From an uncultured Solimonas sp. (lineage in GTDB: Bacteria > Pseudomonadota > Gammaproteobacteria > Nevskiales > Nevskiaceae), in NCBI GenBank assembly GCA_946478985.1, contig CAMLDZ010000038.1, positions 1-26,064 on the forward strand: a stretch of DNA of 26,064 nt. The letters are read 5' to 3'. The translations under genes were made by a program, and so were the position numbers. Numbering within the stretch: position 1 is the first letter of the stretch; each line of letters begins with the position of its first letter. Shown here in pieces: positions 1-7,123 of the stretch. The notes beneath the pieces were generated by a model. It did not search any database. It was not told the origin of the DNA and saw nothing but the letters and a program-made list of their open reading frames with translations.

Positions 1-20
1 CTGCGCCAAAACCGTCTCCG

Positions 21-54
21 TCACAGCGGCGGCCATAGCGTTAACAGGCCCTAG
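21..54 (-). repeat. CTAGGGCCTGTTAACGC-type repeat, copy A
   Basis: On the minus strand this reads CTAGGGCCTGTTAACGC followed by TATGGCCGCCGCTGTGA. It matches copy B at 26017-26050 at 33 of 34 positions, in inverted orientation, and its first 17 bases match copy C at 25075-25091. The element includes the TAG stop codon of the HopJ-family gene. It contains the palindrome GTTAAC. Its function is unknown. Confidence 0.8.
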
Positions 55-395
55 CGCGGCTTGAGGGCCTCGCCCGCGAAGCTCACGCCGCTCCAGCCGC
101 TGCGCATGAAGCTGCGGATGTTCTGGTGATCGCTCGCCTGCGGATGCCGCAGCACGTCCTCGCGGTAGTAGCGGCCGAAGCAGGCCAGCGTCTCGGCCTC
201 GTTCAGCGCCTGCAGTTTCGCGAACGCGAAGATCTTGCAGGAACCGCCGTTCTGGCCGGCGGCGTTGTCGACCTCGCCGTTGCGGAACGCAGTCGGCGTG
301 TAGGTGTATGCGGCTTCGATCGCGGCAATGGTGTCGGCGAACTCGATCTGCTCTGGGGTTTCACGCAGGCGCTGCAGGAAGGCATTCAGGGACAT
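51..395 (-). CDS. HopJ type III effector family protein
   Basis: The 114-residue protein starts at the ATG at 393-395 with MSLNAFLQRLRETP. It carries the family hallmarks: FADTIAAIEAAYTYTPTAFRNG, then NAAGQNGGSCKIFAFA, then LACFGRYYREDVL, and HQNIRSFM near the C terminus (PF08888-like). An upstream start would add about 25 residues that look unlike the family, so the internal ATG is preferred. The family is named after Pseudomonas syringae HopJ but is common in free-living proteobacteria with no type III secretion. Effector function should not be assumed and the cellular role is unknown. It is divergent from arfB, with a 115-bp gap. Its TAG stop lies inside a dispersed repeat. Confidence 0.88.
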   Translation of the reverse strand: MSLNAFLQRLRETPEQIEFADTIAAIEAAYTYTPTAFRNGEVDNAAGQNGGSCKIFAFAKLQALNEAETLACFGRYYREDVLRHPQASDHQNIRSFMRSGWSGVSFAGEALKPR

Positions 396-510
396 GACAA
401 GGCCGTTCTGATCGAAAAGGCCGCGCAGTGTAGCGACGCAGGCTTGCCCTGGCCGCCGCCGGCGCTTCAAGCTTGCGGCCGTCGTTCACGCCTATCAGGA
501 CGCTCCGGCC

Positions 511-909
511 GTGCCCCCGCTCATTGACGAATCCGAAATCGAATTCAGTGCCGTGCGTGCGCAGGGCTCGGGCGGCCAGAACGTCAACAAGGTGTCGACG
601 GCGGTGCACCTGCGCTTCGATATCCGCGCCTCATCGCTGCCGGCCGACATCAAGGACAGGCTGCTGGCGCTGCAGGATCAGCGCATCAGCAAACAGGGCG
701 TCATCGTCATCAAGGCGCAGGCCACGCGCAGCCAGGAACAGAACCGCGCCGACGCGCTGGCCCGGCTGAACGAACTGGTGACCGCCGCGGCGACGCCACG
801 CAAAACGCGCCGCGCGACCAAGCCGACGCACGGCTCCAAGCTGCGCCGGCTGGAAGGCAAGAGCCTGCGCAGCAAGCTCAAGGCCGCACGCAGCCGCGTT
901 CAGGACTGA
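511..909 (+). CDS. arfB: Alternative ribosome-rescue factor ArfB (YaeJ), peptidyl-tRNA hydrolase
   Basis: The 132-residue protein is a single RF-1-like domain. The GGQ motif is at residues 21-23 (RAQGSGGQNVNKVST), which in this family catalyses hydrolysis of peptidyl-tRNA on stalled ribosomes. The C terminus is rich in Lys and Arg (KLRRLEGKSLRSKLKAARSR), as expected for the tail that enters the empty mRNA channel. There is no stop-codon recognition domain, which separates it from PrfA and PrfB. The start is a GTG at 511; no in-frame ATG precedes it. The length is close to the usual 135-140 residues. It acts in the cytoplasm on non-stop complexes. It converges with the DUF2149 gene, with a palindromic repeat between them. 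Confidence 0.93.
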   Translation: MPPLIDESEIEFSAVRAQGSGGQNVNKVSTAVHLRFDIRASSLPADIKDRLLALQDQRISKQGVIVIKAQATRSQEQNRADALARLNELVTAAATPRKTRRATKPTHGSKLRRLEGKSLRSKLKAARSRVQD

Positions 910-920
910 AGCGGCGCCGG

Positions 921-1014
921 CCCTCATCCGGCGCTACGCGCCACCTTCTCCCGCCAGCGGGAAGGATTCCGGGATGCCCCTCTCCCGCTTGCGGGAGAGG
1001 GCTTGGGGTGAGGG
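921..1014. repeat. REP-like palindromic element, copy 1 (CCCTCATCCGGC module plus CCCTCTCCCGC module)
   Basis: The element begins CCCTCATCCGGCGC and ends TTGGGGTGAGGG. Inside are two hairpins: CTTCTCCCGC/GCGGGAAGG and CCTCTCCCGC/GCGGGAGAGG. The whole is roughly palindromic end to end. It lies between the convergent arfB and DUF2149 genes, abutting the stop of the latter, so it may end transcription from both sides. Related copies are at 15229-15328 and 19726-19851. Confidence 0.8.
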
Positions 1015-1016
1015 CG

Positions 1017-1346
1017 CTAAGGCCCGACCAGGATCAGCTTGCCGGTTTTCGGATCGCGGTAGACCTGCCCCACCGGTTCCATGCCGGCGCCGCCCTGCTG
1101 GCCTTTCATGCTGTCCGGCAGATCAGCCAGCTCCTTGCCCTGCTGCACCGTCTGCTGCGGCGCGCCGGGTTGCCCGTCGACCTGTCCGGGCGCGGTGGTG
1201 CTGAACAGCTGCGGCTGCGCCGACACCAGCGCGACGATCAGCGCGCAGATGAACACCAGCATGATGTCGACCAGATTGACAAGCGAGGCCTGCGGGTCTT
1301 CCGGGGTTTCATCGAAGCGCGAATAGCGACCCCAGCGACGCTTCAC
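1017..1346 (-). CDS. DUF2149 protein, ExbD/TolR-like partner of the proton channel
   Basis: The 109-residue protein has a short basic N terminus and one membrane helix at about residues 22-42 (SLVNLVDIMLVFICALIVAL). A Pro/Gln/Gly-rich linker follows, and the end is a small domain finishing VYRDPKTGKLILV. The helix resembles the ExbD/TolR segment (FIDVMLVLL), with Asp27 where those proteins carry their proton-binding Asp. The domain family (PF09919-like) is typically found beside CobN-like chelatases and ExbB-like proteins. The GTG start overlaps the ExbB-like stop by 4 nt (GTGA), so the two are translationally coupled. By analogy it is the rotor or stator partner in a proton-driven complex; that is inference. 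HmuV of the Bacteroidota haem loci is a likely relative. Confidence 0.85.
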   Translation of the reverse strand: MKRRWGRYSRFDETPEDPQASLVNLVDIMLVFICALIVALVSAQPQLFSTTAPGQVDGQPGAPQQTVQQGKELADLPDSMKGQQGGAGMEPVGQVYRDPKTGKLILVGP

Positions 1347-1783
1347 GAGGCGCGCTCCCAGCGGCTCAGCGCCTCGTCGTACCAGCGGCGGCGCAGGCGG
1401 CCGACGACGAAGCCGACCAGGCCCGCGGCCAGACCCAGCACCGTGGTGTCGAAAGCGGTGTGCATCGCTTCCGCCAGCACTTTGAGTTCACCCCCGGACA
1501 ACGCCGTCAGTCCCGGGCCGAGCGAGATCAGCGTCGCCATCAGGCCGAGCATCGGCGCGCTGCGCGTGAGAATGTCGGCGCGCTCGATGCGCCGATGCGC
1601 GCGACGCTCGACCGCCGCCAGATCCAGCGGCGGCGCACGACGGCGCAGCGCGAAGCGCTCACCGATCGTCAGGCCGATGTCGAGACAGGCCGCCGCGGCG
1701 GCGGCAAACAACAGCGCGATCGTCGGCCACAGCAGCAGCGGCACGAGTTCATGTGTCCAGTCGATCAGCGGGGTCACGCTCAT
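1343..1783 (-). CDS. MotA/TolQ/ExbB proton-channel family protein
   Basis: The 146-residue protein has three predicted membrane helices: about 13-37, 76-95 (APMLGLMATLISLGPGLTAL) and 113-130 (TVLGLAAGLVGFVVGRL). The last two match the TolQ/ExbB/MotA pore helices. Threonines 113-114 head the third helix, near the region where ExbB and TolQ carry their conserved pore Thr. It is shorter than ExbB (about 240 residues), with a reduced cytoplasmic loop. The ATG at 1783 has a good ribosome site (AAGGA, 6-nt spacing); a TTG two codons upstream is rejected. It sits 160 bp downstream of cobN on the same strand. In Bacteroidota hmu loci a CobN-like HmuS is encoded with the same two partner families. The likely role is energising the membrane-anchored CobN. 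Confidence 0.85.
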   Translation of the reverse strand: MSVTPLIDWTHELVPLLLWPTIALLFAAAAAACLDIGLTIGERFALRRRAPPLDLAAVERRAHRRIERADILTRSAPMLGLMATLISLGPGLTALSGGELKVLAEAMHTAFDTTVLGLAAGLVGFVVGRLRRRWYDEALSRWERAS

Positions 1784-1817
1784 TGGCAATCCTTGTCGTC
1801 CATCTTGGTTGTTTCAC

Positions 1818-1851
1818 CATGTAGCCCGGTCCGTCTGCGCGGAACCGGGCC
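1818..1851. repeat. REP-like hairpin (GTAGCCCGGT...)
   Basis: The sequence GTAGCCCGGT, a short CG-rich loop and GGAACCGGGCCAC form a hairpin with CCCGGT/ACCGGG arms. It lies in the gap between cobN and the ExbB-like gene, next to a second, larger inverted repeat. Confidence 0.6.
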
Positions 1852-1867
1852 ACCCGCATCGTCCGTC

Positions 1868-1957
1868 GTAGGGCGGGTCAGGCCGCAGGCCGTAACCCGC
1901 CGCCGGTCTCCGGCGCGACTTTGCGACGGCGGGTTACGCTGCGCTAACCCGCCCTAC
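1868..1957. repeat. Inverted GTAGGGCGGGT repeat pair behind cobN
   Basis: The left arm begins GTAGGGCGGGTCAGG and contains GTAACCCGCC. The right arm contains GGCGGGTTACGCTGCG and ends TAACCCGCCCTAC. Each arm can fold on itself and the two can pair with each other. The element overlaps the end of cobN: the last codons and the TAG stop (1944-1946) are made of repeat sequence. Such elements often stabilise or separate transcripts; the effect here is not known. Confidence 0.75.
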
Positions 1958-4900
1958 CGGAATCGGCGTTCGGTTTGCGGGCCGCACCACGATCGAAGCC
2001 GCGGTAAAAGCCGAACAGCAGCAACGCCACCAGCAGCGCGAGCGCGGCATACAGCACGCGGCTCTGCATCTGTTCGCCGCCCTGCTCGCTGGCCTTGGCT
2101 TCCGCCTGCTGCTGCGCATCGGCATCGTCCGTCTGCAGTTCGCTGATCGTGCTCGGCGCCTCAAGCTTGGCCTCGGCTTCGACGCGCGCCTTGTCGAGCA
2201 TCTGCTTCAGCGGCTCGCGCTGGTCGTCGCGCAGGTAGGGCTGCACCCACTCGAACACCGGATGATCCGGCCGCGTGTGGCCGCTGCCGGGCAGGCCGGC
2301 CTTAAGCAGCAGATCGACCCACTGCTGGCCGAGCTGCTTGAGCGTCGCCTCGTCCGCCTGCCAGAAGCCCTTCTCGGCGGCGACCATCAGGATCGCCATC
2401 ATGTTGGTCTTCACATGGACATTGCTGCCCTGCTCCAGGAACTGGTCGAGGCCGAGCTGATAGCGGTCGTCCAGATAGACGGATTTCACCTCGTCCCAGG
2501 CCCAGCTCTTGATGATGTCCGGGTTCGTCACCTGCCAGCCCCACAGGTATTCGACGAACTCGCTGCCCATGGTCCGCGCGCCGGCGTAGCCGTGCTGCAT
2601 CAGCGGACGAATCCACGCGGGGTTCAGATAGCGGCCGCGCAGCTCGCCGAGCAGCGCCGCCTGCAGCGGCTGCATCTCCGGCTTGTCGGGATCGGAGCTG
2701 TCGATAACGTGGCTGGCCGGCACCTTGCCCTTCAGCGTCTCGACCGCGAGGCTCAGGCCGCCGAGGTAGTCGAAGGCATCGTTGTTGTCGATCAGGCCGT
2801 AGAGATTGCTGGCGCGACCGAGATACGTGTTGTCGACGCGCTTGAGGTTGCGCTCCAGCAGCGCGTGCTGCGGCGCGCCGCCGCCGTCGCTGGATGAATA
2901 GGCATGGCCGATGCGGTTGATGTACGCCGCCGACAGTTCCTTGCGATCGGTCCAGGCGCCGCTGCGCTCGGCAAGCCGATTGATGCCGGCGCCGTAGTCG
3001 CCCGGCGCGGTACCGAACACGCGCAGCGCCGCCTGCGGACCGGCCTTGTCGAGGCTCAGGCCGCTGCCGAGCAGCGCCTCGGTTTCCTCGATCCAGTGCT
3101 GGGCGACGCGGTTCTTCGCCAGCGGCTCCTCGCCCGGTTCTTCGAGCGGACCCAGCGGCGCCAGCGCCGCTGCGAGCGCTGCGGCCAGCTTCGGCTTCTG
3201 CTTCTCGATGGTCTTGCGGCTGCCGTCCAGCGCCAGCAGCACGGCCTTGTCGAGCCAGCCGATCTGGTTGCCGAACAGATCGCGGAACAGGCCGGACGAG
3301 ACGAACAGCGTGTCGGCGCGCAGCTTCACGTCGGCCAGCGGCCGGCGTTTGAGCGCGGTGACGATGCCGCGGCTGTTCCACACCGGCTCGATGCCGAGCA
3401 GCGCCAGACCGAAGCCGACCATCGCGCCCTCGTCGCGCACCGAGTCGGAGGCCCAGAGGATCACCGCCTCCTTGCCGTCTGGCTTGGCCTTGGCGCGCGC
3501 TTCCACCGCCATCTTCTCGCCGAGCTGATAGCCGAGCCGCGACGGGATCAGGCTGTTGTCGAGACCGTGGAAATTGCGGCCGGTCGGCAGCGCGTCGGCA
3601 TTGCGCAGCGGATCGTTGCCCGGTCCGGGTTTGACGAAGCGGCCGTTGAGACCGCCGAGCAGCGCAGCCATTTCGCTGGCCGGCGACGCGGCGAGCCGCG
3701 CGCGGATGCCGGCGTCGTTCGTCTGCATCGACTTCAGCATGATCGCCAGCGCTTCCGGCTTCCAGTCGCGGCCGAAGACGTGCAGGCCCAGCGGCATGTA
3801 GTCCTCCTGCAGCTGGGTCAGGTAGTGACCGATCTCGTGCACCAGCAGTTCGTCGTCGGCCTGATCGAAGCTGATGCCGCGCACCTGCAGCTCGGCGTCC
3901 ATGCTCTCGGTCAGCGCCTCGCGCAGCTTGAGTGCATCGATCAGCTCGCGCATGCCGCGCGCGGCATCGCTGCGCACGGTCGGGTTGTTCGAGGCCTCGA
4001 AGCTCTCGACCAGCTGGCGCAGCTTGAGCAGATCGTCGTACAGCGGCGTGGCGGCCAGCGGCGGCGTCAGGTGGTCGATCATCACCGCCAGGCCGCGGCG
4101 CTTGGCCTGCAGGCCCTCGCCGACACCGTCGACGATGTACGGATACAGGCCCGGCACGTCGGCGGCGATGGCTTGCGGAAAGTCGAACTCGTCCTGGCCG
4201 ACGCTCTTGCGCGGCAGGAACTCGTAGGTCGAGTGGCGGCCGAGATGGATGATCGCGTCGGCGTGAAAGTCATCGCGCAGCCAGTGGTAGAACGCGAGGT
4301 ACTGGTGGGTCGGCGCGATCGTGGTGTTGGCGTGCAGCAGTTCCTCATTCAACTCCCAGCCGCGCGGCGGCTGCGGACCGATGAAGACCTTGCCGAAGCG
4401 CAGGCCCGGCAGCACCAGCTTGCCGACGTGAACCATGATGCGGCCCGGCGCCGCGCCCCAGCCGCGCAGGCCCTCGATGCCGGTGGCGATCAGCGCGCGG
4501 CTGAGCTGCGCCACCTGCTGCTCGTTGCCGCCACGGCTGATGCGGACTTCGTAAGCGGCTTCGAGCTGCGTCAGCAGATCGAGCGCGCGATTGCGCGCGG
4601 CATGCTGCGCGCCCTCGACCATGTGGCGCAGTTCCTTGATCGTGTGTTCGACCTGCTCGCGTGCGCCCTGCGGTGCGCGCGCGGCCAGCGCGGCGTCGAC
4701 CGCGGCCTGCAGGCGACCAAGCGGACCATCGACCACTTCACCGCGGATCGCCGACGGCAACGTGTCGAACCAGCGCGCGTAGTCGGCGGCCTTCACCGTC
4801 GTCACGCGCCGCGCCATCTCGGTCAGCGCGTCATTGGCTTCCGGCAAATTGACGCCATCGCGCTGCAGCTTGTCGAGCAGTTCTTCGGAGGTCTTCGGCA

Positions 4901-6233
4901 GCGTGCCGGTGTCGTAGCCGGCGGCCTTGAGCTGCTGCAGGATCTGCAGCAGCGAGGCCGGTACGTCGAGATTGTCGGCGCCGATGTTGTGCCGGCCCGG
5001 CGGGTGGTTGTAGTAGACGATGGCGACGCGCTTGTCGGCGTTCTTCTGCGTCTGCAGTTTTACCCAGCGCGCGGCGCGCGCGGTGAGCTGGCCGATCTGC
5101 GCAGGCAGCGGCGCGATCCGCGACACCGCCATGCCGGTCAGCGCATCGACGCCGGCCGGCGCCGCGGTGGCGACGACGATCGCCTGCGAAGCACCCTGCA
5201 GTTCCGGCATCGAGATCCGGTAGTAGACGCTGTCCCAGGCCAGGCCCTGCGCCGACGCGCGCCAGGCGGCGGCGGTGGTGTCGTGCAGGCGGATGCCTTT
5301 CAGCACGGGCACATCAAGTTCGGTCAGCAGCTGTGCGGCGGCGCGGCTGTCGCTGCTGCCGCCGATCAGGAAGTCCTGCAGCGAGATCACCGCGCCGAGT
5401 CTGGCGCCGAGCTTTTCCTTGAGCACCCGCAGCGCCTGCGTGCTGGACTCGCCCCAGCGCGCGCGCAGCTGCAGGCAGTCGAGCTGCTGCGCCTTTAGCG
5501 CCGCACAGATCGCGCGGCCGGTGTCGTCGTCGGCGCGCTCCTGATCAAGCAGCGCCACCACTTTGCGATGGCCGCCGAGCTTTAGCTCTTCAGGTGCGAC
5601 CGTCGCGTCGTTCCAGATCAGACGCAGCGCCTGCGCATCCTCGACGGCGGCGGCGCCGCTGCGACCGAGCAGATGTGCGAACAGCGACAGCAGATTGCGC
5701 TCGCCGCGGTTCTGCCAGTAGCCGCGCACGGCGATCCACGGTGCCTGCCGCGGATGCGCGCGACTGGCCTCGGCGACCCAGGCGGCGCTCGACGCGGTAT
5801 CGGTCCTGGCTGACGACAGCTGGTCGTAGAGCGGATCGGCAGGCGCGAACAGCGCCTTGCCCTGCCAGCGGCTGCGGCGGCCCAGATCGGTGTCGCCGGC
5901 CACCGCGATCACGTTTTTCGCCGGCAGCGTGTCGAGCAGCGGCAGCACGCGCTGGGCGCTGTCCTTGAACAGGTTGGCAAGCAGGATCGCGTCAGCATCG
6001 GCGAGCAGCTTGCGCAGCTCGTCGGCGGACAGCGCATCCATCTGCTCGGAGGTGCGGAACACCAGGCGGTCGCCGGGGTTCTGGGTGTGGAAGCGCTGCG
6101 CGGCCTCGGTCATGCCTTCAGAGCTGCGCTCGGAGACGATCGCCACCAGCGTCGCCGCGGAACCGAGGCCGGACCAGCCCAGCGCCAGAAACGTCAACAG
6201 CAGGGCGCAGGCGCGCCGCGACAGCATTTTCAT
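1944..6233 (-). CDS. cobN: CobN-like chelatase large subunit, exported and membrane-anchored
   Basis: The 1429-residue protein belongs to the CobN/BchH/ChlH family, whose classical members insert Co or Mg into tetrapyrroles. Family blocks seen include GKVFIGPQPPRGWE, HLGRHSTYEFLPRK (663-676), ILWASDSVRDEGAMVG, SSGLFRDLFG and LNPAWIRPLMQHGYAGA. Unlike the cytoplasmic biosynthetic CobN, it starts with a signal peptide (MKMLSRRACALLLTFLALGW, cleavage near residue 26). It ends with a Glu/Gln-rich linker and a hydrophobic helix at about 1389-1408, followed by a basic tail. This implies a large periplasmic domain anchored in the inner membrane. The ATG at 6233 has GGTGGA 5 nt upstream. It lies behind a cobalamin riboswitch and is followed by ExbB-like and DUF2149 genes. 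HmuS, a haem dechelatase homologue, is the closest known layout. The substrate (corrinoid, cobalt or haem) cannot be told from sequence. Confidence 0.9.
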   Translation of the reverse strand: MKMLSRRACALLLTFLALGWSGLGSAATLVAIVSERSSEGMTEAAQRFHTQNPGDRLVFRTSEQMDALSADELRKLLADADAILLANLFKDSAQRVLPLLDTLPAKNVIAVAGDTDLGRRSRWQGKALFAPADPLYDQLSSARTDTASSAAWVAEASRAHPRQAPWIAVRGYWQNRGERNLLSLFAHLLGRSGAAAVEDAQALRLIWNDATVAPEELKLGGHRKVVALLDQERADDDTGRAICAALKAQQLDCLQLRARWGESSTQALRVLKEKLGARLGAVISLQDFLIGGSSDSRAAAQLLTELDVPVLKGIRLHDTTAAAWRASAQGLAWDSVYYRISMPELQGASQAIVVATAAPAGVDALTGMAVSRIAPLPAQIGQLTARAARWVKLQTQKNADKRVAIVYYNHPPGRHNIGADNLDVPASLLQILQQLKAAGYDTGTLPKTSEELLDKLQRDGVNLPEANDALTEMARRVTTVKAADYARWFDTLPSAIRGEVVDGPLGRLQAAVDAALAARAPQGAREQVEHTIKELRHMVEGAQHAARNRALDLLTQLEAAYEVRISRGGNEQQVAQLSRALIATGIEGLRGWGAAPGRIMVHVGKLVLPGLRFGKVFIGPQPPRGWELNEELLHANTTIAPTHQYLAFYHWLRDDFHADAIIHLGRHSTYEFLPRKSVGQDEFDFPQAIAADVPGLYPYIVDGVGEGLQAKRRGLAVMIDHLTPPLAATPLYDDLLKLRQLVESFEASNNPTVRSDAARGMRELIDALKLREALTESMDAELQVRGISFDQADDELLVHEIGHYLTQLQEDYMPLGLHVFGRDWKPEALAIMLKSMQTNDAGIRARLAASPASEMAALLGGLNGRFVKPGPGNDPLRNADALPTGRNFHGLDNSLIPSRLGYQLGEKMAVEARAKAKPDGKEAVILWASDSVRDEGAMVGFGLALLGIEPVWNSRGIVTALKRRPLADVKLRADTLFVSSGLFRDLFGNQIGWLDKAVLLALDGSRKTIEKQKPKLAAALAAALAPLGPLEEPGEEPLAKNRVAQHWIEETEALLGSGLSLDKAGPQAALRVFGTAPGDYGAGINRLAERSGAWTDRKELSAAYINRIGHAYSSSDGGGAPQHALLERNLKRVDNTYLGRASNLYGLIDNNDAFDYLGGLSLAVETLKGKVPASHVIDSSDPDKPEMQPLQAALLGELRGRYLNPAWIRPLMQHGYAGARTMGSEFVEYLWGWQVTNPDIIKSWAWDEVKSVYLDDRYQLGLDQFLEQGSNVHVKTNMMAILMVAAEKGFWQADEATLKQLGQQWVDLLLKAGLPGSGHTRPDHPVFEWVQPYLRDDQREPLKQMLDKARVEAEAKLEAPSTISELQTDDADAQQQAEAKASEQGGEQMQSRVLYAALALLVALLLFGFYRGFDRGAARKPNADSGRAG

Positions 6234-6292
6234 CAGGTTCCACCCGCCGTGTGACATCGTCATCGGGCGACGTGGGGGCTTTTGATGGTGGC

Positions 6293-6335
6293 GGCGCGTG
6301 AGGCGGGCGCAGACACGACCGGCGCCCGCCGCGCC
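6293..6335 (-). promoter_or_regulatory. Strong hairpin between the cobalamin riboswitch and cobN
   Basis: On the minus strand, GGCGCG and GGGCGC are followed, after an 11-nt loop, by GCGCCC and CGCGCC, giving a two-part GC-only stem. It sits just 3' of the aptamer and about 60 bp before the cobN start, where an expression platform is expected. No U-run follows, so it is not a typical intrinsic terminator. Confidence 0.45.
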
Positions 6336-6348
6336 ACGCTCGACATGC

Positions 6349-6576
6349 TCAGGCCGGTCTCCGGACTCGTCGCAAGCGCCTCAACTGAAGCGAACCGCGA
6401 CACGCCTTCCCATGCGGCGATGCACAGTGGCGGGCGCAAACCGGGCGGCTTGCGTTGTCGCGATCCTGGCCCGGACCGGCGCCAGCTTTACGATCACCGT
6501 TGCGGGGGCAGCGCAGGATTCACACCTGCTTCCCGTTGAACCCTTGAAGGAGACACGCTCCCCGCCGGGCACCTGA
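6349..6576 (-). promoter_or_regulatory. Cobalamin riboswitch upstream of cobN
   Basis: Read on the minus strand, the conserved blocks occur in order: AACGGGAA, GGTGTGAATCC, GCGCTGCCCCCGCAACGGTGA, GCCACTGTG, GGGAAGGCG and the B12 box AGTCCGGAGACCGGCC. A TCAGG...CCTGA pairing can close the outer stem. Riboswitches of this kind normally reduce expression when adenosylcobalamin or a related cobalamin is plentiful. It lies in the 5' leader of cobN, beginning about 30 bp after the predicted promoter -10 box. Confidence 0.95.
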
Positions 6577-6605
6577 TCGAAAACCGCGCAAGCGCGGCGG
6601 CGCGG

Positions 6606-6635
6606 ATTCTACGGGCGCGCTTCCGGCGCCGGCAA
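6606..6635 (-). promoter_or_regulatory. Predicted sigma70 promoter for the cobN riboswitch transcript
   Basis: On the minus strand, TTGCCG (6630-6635) and TAGAAT (6606-6611) are separated by 18 bp. TAGAAT matches the -10 consensus at 5 of 6 positions. The implied start, near 6599, places the whole aptamer in the transcript. Confidence 0.6.
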
Positions 6636-6686
6636 GCGTGAGCTTGCGATGCCAATACGATGCACATGCCGTGCTACCGTATGGCG

Positions 6687-6869
6687 ATGGAACAGAAGAC
6701 CGCCCGGCTGACGCTGCTGATCGACCCCGCCAAGAAGCAGGCTTTCGAAACGCTCTGCGCACAACAGGACCTGACGCCTTCGCAGGTAGTCCGACAGCTG
6801 ATCCGCGACTATCTCGCCAAGCACGGTGTCAGCTACGCCAGCAAGCCGGCGCGCAAGGCGCCCAAGTAA
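6687..6869 (+). CDS. Small ribbon-helix-helix (CopG/Arc-like) protein
   Basis: The 60-residue protein reads MEQKTARLTLLID, then a helix-turn-helix pair (PAKKQAFETLCAQQDLTPSQ, VVRQLIRDYLAKHG) and a basic tail. The beta-strand followed by two helices, with TPSQVVRQLIRDY, is the ribbon-helix-helix pattern of small DNA-binding regulators and antitoxins. No toxin gene is adjacent. In-frame ATGs exist at 6660, 6666 and 6681. No good ribosome site precedes any of them. An extended -10-like TGCTACCGT ends at 6680, so a leaderless mRNA starting at 6687 is possible. It is divergent from the cobN promoter by about 50 bp. Its target is unknown. Confidence 0.75.
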   Translation: MEQKTARLTLLIDPAKKQAFETLCAQQDLTPSQVVRQLIRDYLAKHGVSYASKPARKAPK

Positions 6870-6874
6870 GCGCC

Positions 6875-7105
6875 TCACATCCCGGCCGAACGCTTCACCG
6901 CCTGGATGAACAGATAGCCGCCGCCGCACAGCGCGCCGACGAAAATCAGGATCGCCAGCAGCATCGTCAGCGTACCCGCCTGCGCAAACTCCTGACCGCG
7001 ATCGCGGCTGCTGCGAATGCCGACGGCGGCGGCCAGAATGCCGCCGATCAGCTGGAACACGTTGGGCGGCTTGCGCGCCGGTTCGTCGGGCGGGTGGTCT
7101 TGCAT
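6875..7105 (-). CDS. DUF2970 small membrane protein
   Basis: The 76-residue protein has an N-terminal stretch NVFQLIGGILAAAVGIRSSRDRGQEF typical of DUF2970, followed by one membrane helix at about residues 47-69 (LTMLLAILIFVGALCGGGYLF). The conserved G(I/V)RSSxxRxxDF-like block supports the family call. The ATG at 7105 has AGGAG at good spacing. It lies 18 bp downstream of the SulP gene on the same strand and is probably co-transcribed. The family's function is unknown; a structural or regulatory membrane role is a guess. Confidence 0.8.
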   Translation of the reverse strand: MQDHPPDEPARKPPNVFQLIGGILAAAVGIRSSRDRGQEFAQAGTLTMLLAILIFVGALCGGGYLFIQAVKRSAGM

Positions 7106-7123
7106 CGTCGCTCCTTTGAAGGA

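Noticed and set aside
51..395. HopJ as evidence of a type III effector or virulence locus
   Set aside because: The family is widespread in free-living bacteria, and no secretion genes or effector-type promoter are nearby.
2904..5498. Long open frame (864 codons) on the plus strand opposite cobN
   Set aside because: Its translation is Arg/Gln/Leu/Val-rich low-information sequence typical of the antisense of a GC-rich gene. It lies wholly inside the well-supported cobN.
6687..6869. Antitoxin of a toxin-antitoxin pair
   Set aside because: RHH fold fits, but no toxin-sized partner gene is adjacent on the same strand.
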